DNA of 64,000 bases, from assembly GCA_035772735.1 (NCBI GenBank), contig JASDFA010000003.1, forward strand, positions 61,128,501 through 61,192,500. The letters are read 5' to 3'. Source of the DNA: Datura wrightii. Lineage: Eukaryota > Streptophyta > Magnoliopsida > Solanales > Solanaceae. Below, in pieces: positions 57,790 through 64,000 of this stretch (positions are counted from its first letter, which is position 1; every line of letters begins with the position of its first letter). The notes under the pieces were generated by a model. The model made no database searches. It was not told the DNA's origin and was given only the letters and a program-made list of their open reading frames with translations. The position numbers and the translations under genes are program-made.

Positions 57790-59219
57790 TAGTTCCCTGT
57801 ACAAATTCCCTAGTCAAAAAATCTGGGAGAGAATTATTTTCTCCTTATATAAACTCGATTTGAAAATCAAAGCTGGATAATAAAGCTTGCCATCTGGCAA
57901 ATATTTGTTTAGAAACTAGATTTTTTACATCTTTTTATAAAACATCTTTGGCTGCTTTGCAGTCTACTCATAGTAAAAATTCTTTATTTATTAGATCGTC
58001 CTGAAATTTTGTGATACATAGCACTATAGCCAGAATTTCCTTTTTAATGGTGCTGTAATTTTTCTGAGTATTTTTCCAGATTCCTGAAGTGAATCTTACT
58101 AATTGTTCGGGGTTTTCTAGGGAGAATTTTTTTTAAGGATGCCTCCATATCCTATGTCTGAGGCATCATTTTCTACTATCATGAATGCCCCTGGATGTGG
58201 TATTCCTAGGCATGGGAGTTTTTGAACTATTAATTTTATTTTTCGGACTGTCTCTGTTTGTTCTAATCCCCATGGGACTGGATCCTTCTTAAGACGCTGA
58301 TAAAGAGGCTTACAAACCTGTCTAATATTTGGAATAAAATTTGCAACATAATTGAGACTTCCTAAGAATCTCTGAAGCTGAGTTTTATCAATTAATTCAT
58401 CTGGAAGTTTGGATGAGAACTCTATGGCTCTACAAATGGGTTTATAGGTTCCTTGATATAAGTCATGACCAAGGAATCTAATAGCAGTCTGGAATAACTT
58501 AATTTTTTTAGCGCTTACTACTAATCCGTTTTGCTTAACAACTTTTAAAAAGGTTTGGATATGTTTGAAGTGTTGATCAATATCTTCTGAGTATATTAAA
58601 ACATCATCTATGTAGACTATAGAAATATGACTATGTGGCTTAAATATGTTGTTCATTATATTCTGAAATTCAGACGGTGCATTTTTTAATCCGAATGGCA
58701 TTACATTCCATTCATATTGTCCGAAAGGTACATTCAAAGTTGTTTTATATTTATCTTTTTCTGCTATCTGTATTTGCCAAAATTAGGATTTCATATCAAA
58801 CTTACTATAAATGTTAGCTTTATATGTTCTTTTAAGAAGATCTCTTTTATTGGGTATTGGATATCTGATCCATTTTAAAACTTTGTTAAGGGGCTTATAA
58901 CTAATGACTAGCCTTGGGGCCCCTCTCTCTTTTTCCGCACTATTATTGACATAGAATGCTGAACAACTCCATGGTGATTTGGAGGGTCTAATAATGTTTT
59001 TATCAAGTAAATCATTGATTTCATTCTTACAATATTCCATTAACTCCTGATTCATTTGAATAGGTCTTGCCCTAGTAGGGATATTCTTTTCGTTGAATCT
59101 CTCAATATATGGTAACTCAATAATATGGCGTTTCCTATCCCAAAAGGCATTAGGAAATTCTGAACAGACTTCTCGTTCTATGAATTCTTGTAGGCTTTTA
59201 ATTTTTGCTTCTACCTTTC
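57790..59219 (-). pseudogene. EPRV copy 2: reverse transcriptase and RNase H
   Basis: RT text: LDKNIIRPSKSPWSCSAFYV and APRLVISYKPLNKVLKWIRY (59055-58783), a stop in the FDMKS-FW block near 58783, then FGQYEWNVMPFGLKNAPSEF, YIDDVLIYS and FLGSLNYVANFIPNIRQV (58737-58117). NDASDIGYGGIL begins RNase H; note N in place of the first-strand E/T residue of copy 1. The remaining RNase H (58116-57790) has several stops. Confidence 0.8.
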
Positions 59220-59415
59220 TAATTAACTTCTAAGTTATTTTCTACGATCTGTTAAATGGTATCAGAGCCATGTTGGTCGGGAGGAGTATGAGTTGGAGTA
59301 GCTAAATTTTCATACTATCCTAGAGCCAGTCGAAATTATGTTGCTCTTAAGCGGTTATTTCTGTGTCTAGTTTTTCTGATACTCTTACTCTATTTTCTTG
59401 GTTTTATTCCTTAGT
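59220..59415 (+). promoter_or_regulatory. EPRV leader fragment with primer-binding site, first copy
   Basis: It begins AATTAACTTCTAAGTTATTT and contains TGGTATCAGAGCCATGTTGG (about 59256), the initiator-Met primer site of caulimovirids, followed by about 140 bp of leader. It joins minus-strand RT on the left and a plus-strand RT piece on the right. Confidence 0.75.
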
Positions 59416-59556
59416 TTTGTTTAGCATTCTATATCAATAATAGTGCAGAAAATAAGAGAGGGGCCCCAAGGCTTGTCATTAATTATAATCCCCTTAACAA
59501 AGTTTTAAAATGGATCACATATCCAATACCCAATAAAAGAGATCTTCTTAAAAGAC
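59416..59556 (+). pseudogene. EPRV RT fragment (plus strand)
   Basis: About 140 bp matching 36150-36285 of copy 1 (SAFYVNNSAE through KRDLLKR). Flanked by leader pieces of opposite orientation, so it is a rearrangement product. Confidence 0.8.
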
Positions 59557-60055
59557 ACAGAAATAACCGCTTAAGAGCAACATAATTTCGACTGGCTCTA
59601 GGATAGTATGAAAAATTAGCTACTCCAACTCATACTCCCTGCCAACATGGCTCTGATACCATTTAACGGATCGTAGAAAATAACTTAGAAGTTAATTACA
59701 AAGGCAGGAGCAAAATAAAATAAAATACTACAAGTAGTAATAAAGTAGAAGAAAAAGATACTTACAAAGAGTTGTTTATTGATAAGAAGGAAAACTAGAG
59801 AACATAGAGAGGTTTGGGCAATTTGGAAGTGAGTGTAGTGTTTTTTGAATTTCCCTCTTAATACAAGGTGAAGGTCTTAAATAGACCTCAATATGATGAG
59901 TCAACTAATTACTACCTGCTATCTATTTACATGTGTCCACACGTGGCAGATTTAATTTTACACGGATCTATTTAAAAGATGTCTTCATCTTCGTGAAACT
60001 TGATTTCCTTGAAATTTGTCCTGATGTGACCTTGGAATTTGATGAAGATTCGTCT
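59557..60055 (-). promoter_or_regulatory. EPRV promoter and leader, minus-strand arm
   Basis: On the minus strand the order is a G-box CACGTG (59940-59945), a TGACTCATCA-like motif, TATA-like TATTTAAG (59876-59883), poly(A) signal AATAAA (59775-59780), leader, and primer site near 59650. The arm is nearly identical to the plus-strand arm at 60262-60762. This is the pregenomic-RNA promoter layout of caulimovirids. Confidence 0.75.
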
Positions 60056-60261
60056 TCATCTGCATGGGAGTCTGTAGAGATTCCATTTTATCCTGATGTG
60101 GCTTGTCTTTTTGCTGCATTGTTTTTTGGGTGGATTCCTGAGGGGTCCACTTCTTTTGATTGTAGTGGCTTTTCATTTTTCTGAAAGGATAGTCTGGCCG
60201 CCTCCTTTAGTTGAGAAGATAAGCTTGAACTATTCCTTGCGGATCTAGAATGTCTCCATTG
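60056..60261 (-). pseudogene. EPRV ORF2 tail / 3' region between the two promoters
   Basis: The part near 60180-60240 matches 38570-38636 of copy 1 on the opposite strand (end of ORF2 and AAAGGAGGCGGCCAGAC). The rest is 3' sequence of the minus copy that runs into its promoter. It belongs to the minus-strand copy and has no partner in the plus arm. Confidence 0.65.
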
Positions 60262-60762
60262 AAGAATCTTCATCAAATTCCAAGGTCACATCAGGACAAA
60301 TATCAAATTTCAAGGAAATCAAGTTTCAAGAAGATGAAGACATCTTTTAAATAGATCCGTGTAAAATTAAATCTGCCACGTGTGGACACATGTAAATAGA
60401 TAGCAGGTAGTAATTAGTTGACTCATCATATTGAGGTCTATTTAAGACCTTCACCTTGTATTAAGATGGGCATTCGGAAAACACTACACTTACTTCCAAA
60501 TTGCCCAAACCTCTCTATATTCTCTAGTTTTCCTTCTTATCAATAAACAACTCTTTGTAAGTATCTTTTTCTTCTACTTTATTACTACTTGCAGTATTTT
60601 ATTTTATTTTGCTCTTGCCTTTGTAATTAACTTCTAAGTTATTTTCTACGATCCGTTAAATGGTATCAGAGCCATGTTGACCGGGAGGAGTATGAGTTGG
60701 AGTAGCTAAATTTTCATACTATCCTAGAGCTAGTCAAAATTATGTTGCGCTTAAGCGGTTAT
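60262..60762 (+). promoter_or_regulatory. EPRV promoter and leader, plus-strand arm
   Basis: G-box CACGTG at 60377-60382, GTTGACTCATCA at about 60417, TATTTAAG at 60439-60446, AATAAA at 60542-60547, then leader with primer site TGGTATCAGAGCCATGTTGA near 60660. It mirrors the arm at 59557-60055. Confidence 0.75.
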
Positions 60763-60921
60763 AGAAAAGTTTGAAATCACAGATGAATCCGCTTTAAAAG
60801 ATCCGAAGGTAGAAGCAAAAATTAAAAGCCTACAAGAATTCATAGAACGAGAAGTCTGTTCAGAATTTCCTAATGCCTTTTGGGATAGGAAACGCCATAT
60901 TATTGAGTTACCATATATTGA
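60763..60921 (+). pseudogene. EPRV gag-pol mosaic fragment
   Basis: About 20 bp matching copy 1 near 33583 (coat-protein region) is joined to text matching 35875-36010 (start of RT). The join is at a short shared GATGA/GAATC boundary. It forms the left arm of an inverted repeat with 61074-61210. Confidence 0.8.
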
Positions 60922-61073
60922 GTTCAATAACGACGGCGGGGGAGAAAATCCAACTAGAAAAACTCACATTGGACTTAGGGATAATCAGGCTCGAACTGAT
61001 GACTTCCACCACGTCAAGGTGACACTCTACCGCTGAGTTATATCCCTTCCCCGCCCCATCGAGAAATAGAACT
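60922..61073 (-). other. Chloroplast DNA insert (NUPT), trnV-16S rRNA spacer region
   Basis: About 150 bp in which the minus strand reads upstream text TTCTCGATGGGGCGGGGAA, trnV-GAC, then CCAATGTGAGTTTTTCTA and CCCCCGCCGT, as in the tobacco-type chloroplast region before 16S rRNA (recognised from memory). It has a few substitutions and small deletions. It lies exactly between two inverted EPRV arms. Confidence 0.85.
60976..61047 (-). tRNA. trnV-GAC: trnV-GAC (chloroplast-derived copy)
   Basis: A 72-nt sequence from AGGGATATAACTCAGCGG to GATTATCCCTA on the minus strand with anticodon GAC (CTTGACGTG). Arms pair as a normal elongator tRNA (AGGGATA with TATCCCT is nearly perfect), and TTCGAGCC is the T-loop. 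It is a plastid gene in nuclear DNA, so activity is unlikely: it lacks its plastid promoter context. Confidence 0.9.
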
Positions 61074-62104
61074 TCAATATATGGTAACTCAATAATATGG
61101 CGTTTCCTATCCCAAAAGGCATTAGGAAATTCTGAACAGACTTCTCGTTCTATGAATTCTTGTAGGCTTTTAATTTTTGCTTCTACCTTCGGATCTTTTA
61201 AAGCGGATTCAATCCGTTTAAATTTTATCTCATCCTTTAAATAGTTTATTTGTTGGGAAAGCAGATTTATCCTAAAGATAGTTTTTTCTTTTATAAATTC
61301 ACTTTCTTCTTTTGACATATTATTTAGGTAGGGAAAAATGATATCTGTTCCTAGAGCAGTGGTGTGGATGCCATCTAAATCAGCGACATAGGGTTTTATT
61401 TGGGTTATAAAGGGGGTGCCTAATATTATTTCTTCGTTTATATCTTTAGTTATTACCAAATCATTAATAAAGTAGATTCCATTATTGCATATGTGTGCCT
61501 TATGGAGCTTATAATTTATTTTGAGTCTTTCACCTGTCGCGGAGAATAACCGCGTTGTACTTTTTTCAAGATACTTAGTAGGGATTTTTCCTTCAATAAT
61601 GAAGTTTTGGTCTGCACCTGTGTCTAATAATGCAATTTTGTGAATAGTATAATTTTTATTTATAACCAATGTGATAGGTATATGCCAACTCTGGGCTTTA
61701 ACTATTGCAATAGTTTTTACCCCTGATTTACCTTCTAGAGAGCTCCCTAGAGGCTCAGCTTCTTCTTCACTTTTTTCTAATTTTGATGTTTCTCCTGGTT
61801 CGGATCGATACAATTCAGATTCTTGCATTGGTTCTAGTTCATTTAATAGTTTATTAGCAAGGGCATCTGTTTCTAGCTTTTTAAGTCTTTGCTTAACTTC
61901 TTTGACTTCATTTTTAATATGTAATAATTCGGTTTGAAGATCTTTTACTGTTGTACTAGACCTTTTTTCTTTAAATTTATTTAGTACATTTTTCATATTA
62001 AAAGGCTCAACTGTTTCTTTGTCATGTTGTTGGTTAAGAACTATATTTTTTAATTCTATTAAATATTTTCTTTTAAGATCTTTATCTTCAATATGATCAA
62101 TCAT
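61074..62104 (-). pseudogene. EPRV copy 3: linker, protease and RT start
   Basis: One open frame runs from 62104 through the coiled-coil linker (KDLQTELLHIKNEVKEVKQR), the protease (LLDTGADQNFIIEGKIPTKY, DTGA at 61613-61624; LGTPFITQIKPYVADLDG) and the RT N-terminal text (SEFPNAFWDRKRHIIELPYI), then continues across the join into antisense chloroplast sequence to 60908. The last ~55 residues are therefore a chance fusion. The upstream frame carries on from the coat protein beyond 62104. Confidence 0.8.
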
Positions 62105-62560
62105 ATCAAAGAAGATTTCCTTGTTATTATTGGTAATGACATTTACTGAGTTGCTATCACAGGTGCAGATTGCTCCCGTACATCCACAATGATCAGTTGA
62201 GTCACTATTGTCAGAATTATATGCTATATTAAGCTGGTCTTCATCACTGAAACTTTCTTCAGGGGAAGAATTATTGTCATATTCATCAAGAATAGAATAT
62301 AATCTATCTTTTATTTATGGCTCAAGCTCTAACATATTGATCTTATCCTTCTTTTTATTAGGGACATTACAATCCTTAGCCCTATGGCCAAATTTTCCAC
62401 AATTCCAACACTTATCATTATTTCCTTGAAATCCACCTTTGTTGGCTTGTCGTTTGTGCCTTTTATATCTTTTTCTGTAATGATGAGGTTATTCAGATTT
62501 ATTTTTATAGTGCTTGTGTCTTCTTTTAATTTTCTTGGATGCCTCTTTTGAAGGGGCAGA
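62105..62560 (-). pseudogene. EPRV copy 3: zinc knuckle region
   Basis: The CCHC knuckle CWNCGKFGHRAKDC is encoded at 62410-62369. The acidic tail (CGCTGAICTCDSNSV-like) follows. A stop near 62317 (TAA in the EIK-DRL block) and another near 62490 interrupt it. Confidence 0.75.
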
Positions 62561-63204
62561 CAACTTGATCTATCTGAAATCTTGACAAAAGTTTCCTATT
62601 TCTTTTTTGGATATTTTATTATCCTTTTTAAGTTGATTTTTAAGCTTCATATCTATACATAATTCAAGTCCTGTGATATTTATAAAACTTATAAGATCAC
62701 CATAGGTTAATCGGCTATAAGGAATTTTTTCATCAAATCTATCTTTTAATTTTATTCTACCCTTTTCAACGAATAATGTTGGTAAACCACTTATGAATTT
62801 TTCTTTCCAATAATCATGACTACAGTCTTCTCTAACCATAACCTTGTTGAGGAATACATCCTTATACCATCTAAATTGTCTAACTTTTGGCAAGATAGGT
62901 TAGATAGTATTTCTAAACTCCTGTCTTGAAAAAGTTGAGGTTCTCCTATAAAATGTTTTACTATACTATAAATTAAGGTAGCGGTGGCGTCTTCTACGCA
63001 TAGATTTTCAAAAGTTTGTCCTATAGATTCAGTCTTAATAACTTGAGTGATGGTTGTAGCATTTGTTACACTATTTCTATTATCTTCAGTGAGATAATTA
63101 TCCCACCAATATTTTAATGTCCCTGTAAATCCAGATATAATTAGAGTGGCAGCTTGTTTATCCGTGCAGTTTTTCATTTTATAGGCCGTAATGGGCATTC
63201 CCAT
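62561..63204 (-). pseudogene. EPRV copy 3: coat protein
   Basis: The stretch 63204-62791 has MPITAYKMKNCTDKQAATLI, ISGFTGTLKYWWDNYLTEDN and ENLCVEDATATLIYSIVKHF. A 1-nt change near 62880 shifts the frame into 62893-62570, which has KEKFISGLPTLFVEKGRIKL, a segment missing from copy 1. Confidence 0.8.
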
Positions 63205-64000
63205 TTCATGTAACTTGTTTTATATTTGATGTTCTGCAAGTTCATCAATATTCCATTCAGCAATTTCATTTCCAGAGTGTGAAGTATGAGATAAAAATTC
63301 ATTTTCTTCATACTGCATATCCGGGAATGAGGGTTTATTATAATAATTCTTTTTGATGGAATATTTTGAGCTTAACTTATTAATGTCGTTATCAGACTTT
63401 TCGGATATTGTTCTTATGACCTTATCATCTTTTAATTTTGATTCATCCTTTAATTTTAATTCATTCTTTAATTTTAATTCAGCCTTTAACTTTTCATTAA
63501 TCTTTTCTATAAGATCATCTGTGATTTCAAACTTTTCTTGGAATTTGGGGAATTTATCTTTGGAAAATTCTGGTAATTTAAATATTGGATGGGTTTTTAA
63601 TTTTTTATTATTGTAGGAAGGGCTAGGTTTATCTTTGAAAATTGATTTATTATCAGTCTTAAGGATCTGATTAGAGACTATGTATAGTAATTGATTAGTG
63701 TAATTGTTTTGTTGAATTAATCTATTTATATCTTTATTCTTAGGATCACCTTGGGTGTCTACTATATCAATTTTAAAAGGTGTAGCTGTGACAATTCTAC
63801 CATCTATTGGTAAACTAATTTCCTCTAGTGGGGGAATTATAGATTCAACCACCTTAGTTTTGGTATGCCATTTATTAACAATCATGCTCAATGAGTCCTT
63901 TTGATCATCCAATTTTCCTGTATACTCAAACCATTTAAAGAACTCTATATTGCATCTCATCCTTTTCATGTCGGCGCACCATTTTTTCCTAAAGGATAAT
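63205..64000 (-). pseudogene. EPRV copy 3: region between movement and coat protein
   Basis: The 249-residue open stretch 63969-63220 has MKRMRCNIEFFKWFEYTGKL, SIIPPLEEISLPIDGR, a KLKNELKLKDESKLKDD-type lysine repeat and EIAEWNIDELAEHQI. It ends at a TAA where copy 1 has a tyrosine codon. The N-terminus is beyond the window. Confidence 0.8.

Larger units (their letters stand above)
56710..59219 (-). mobile_element. EPRV copy 2 (3' half: RT, RNase H, ORF2)
   Basis: Highly similar to 35880-38400 of copy 1 but on the minus strand. The left end stops inside ORF2 at the H LTR. The right end stops early in RT at 59219 and is joined to leader sequence of opposite strand. No target duplication is seen, as expected for EPRV, which integrate by illegitimate recombination. 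Confidence 0.85.
61074..64000 (-). mobile_element. EPRV copy 3 (movement/coat protein to RT start), runs off the window
   Basis: The minus strand matches about 33110-36010 of copy 1 at high identity by eye. Order on the minus strand: coat-protein N-region, coat protein, zinc knuckle, linker, protease, RT N-terminus. It is joined to chloroplast DNA at 61073. Confidence 0.85.

Noticed and set aside
60976..61047. trnV-GAC as a working nuclear tRNA gene
   Set aside because: Plastid-type sequence and flanks; it is only ~150 bp of plastid DNA, in a rearranged EPRV locus. A and B box function cannot be judged here.

Overview
This window is plant nuclear DNA and contains no intact host gene. It is a heterochromatin-type block of nested Ty3/gypsy LTR retrotransposons, an L1-type LINE remnant and several copies of an endogenous pararetrovirus (EPRV, family Caulimoviridae). 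Chromovirus-type elements primed by initiator tRNA-Met, Tat/Athila-type elements primed at a TTGGCGCC-type site, an abundant two-ORF caulimovirid and a chloroplast insert with the tobacco-type trnV-GAC flank all point to a dicot, most likely Solanaceae (inference). Almost every coding region is broken by stops and frameshifts, so most coding entries are pseudogenes.

Layout, left half. Positions 1-18100 are stacked elements, mostly on the minus strand. Element A (1-2504, plus, 3' part and LTR) interrupts chromovirus B (2505-8848). B interrupts a Tat/Athila-like element D (8849-12176), and D interrupts chromovirus C (12177-15267 plus LTR). A 3' piece of another gypsy element, E, follows (to about 18100). 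Degraded LTR pieces (18108-19600) and an L1 endonuclease fragment (19610-20085) come next.

Layout, centre. EPRV copy 1 begins near 20100 (plus). It is split by complete chromovirus F (21106-32664, minus), which has a perfect 5-bp target duplication (ggata). It resumes at 32665 and ends at about 38636. The right LTR of F carries a solo LTR (29114-30543, target duplication acggc). A short gypsy piece (38637-38889), a second EPRV fragment (38890-39713), a truncated Tat-type LTR (39714-40413) and a gypsy-derived non-autonomous element with a plant-transposon-protein ORF (40414-43868) follow.

Layout, right half. A chromovirus LTR fragment (43869-45290) precedes element H (45291-56709, minus). The gag of H is interrupted by element G (47326-54881, plus; target duplication aaata), an internally deleted relative of F. 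From 56710 to the end is a rearranged EPRV cluster: copy 2 (minus), a mosaic with three leader copies and two head-to-head promoters, a ~150-bp chloroplast insert with trnV-GAC inside an EPRV inverted repeat, and copy 3 (minus, running off the window).

The most interesting signals are: (i) GC-rich blocks of short repeated and inverted words just upstream of the TATA box in every LTR family here, with some words shared between unrelated families; (ii) the head-to-head EPRV promoter arrangement and the chloroplast DNA trapped in an EPRV palindrome; (iii) insertion of F into the EPRV, giving a relative chronology; and (iv) a deleted G element with a 26-bp palindrome next to its primer-binding site.
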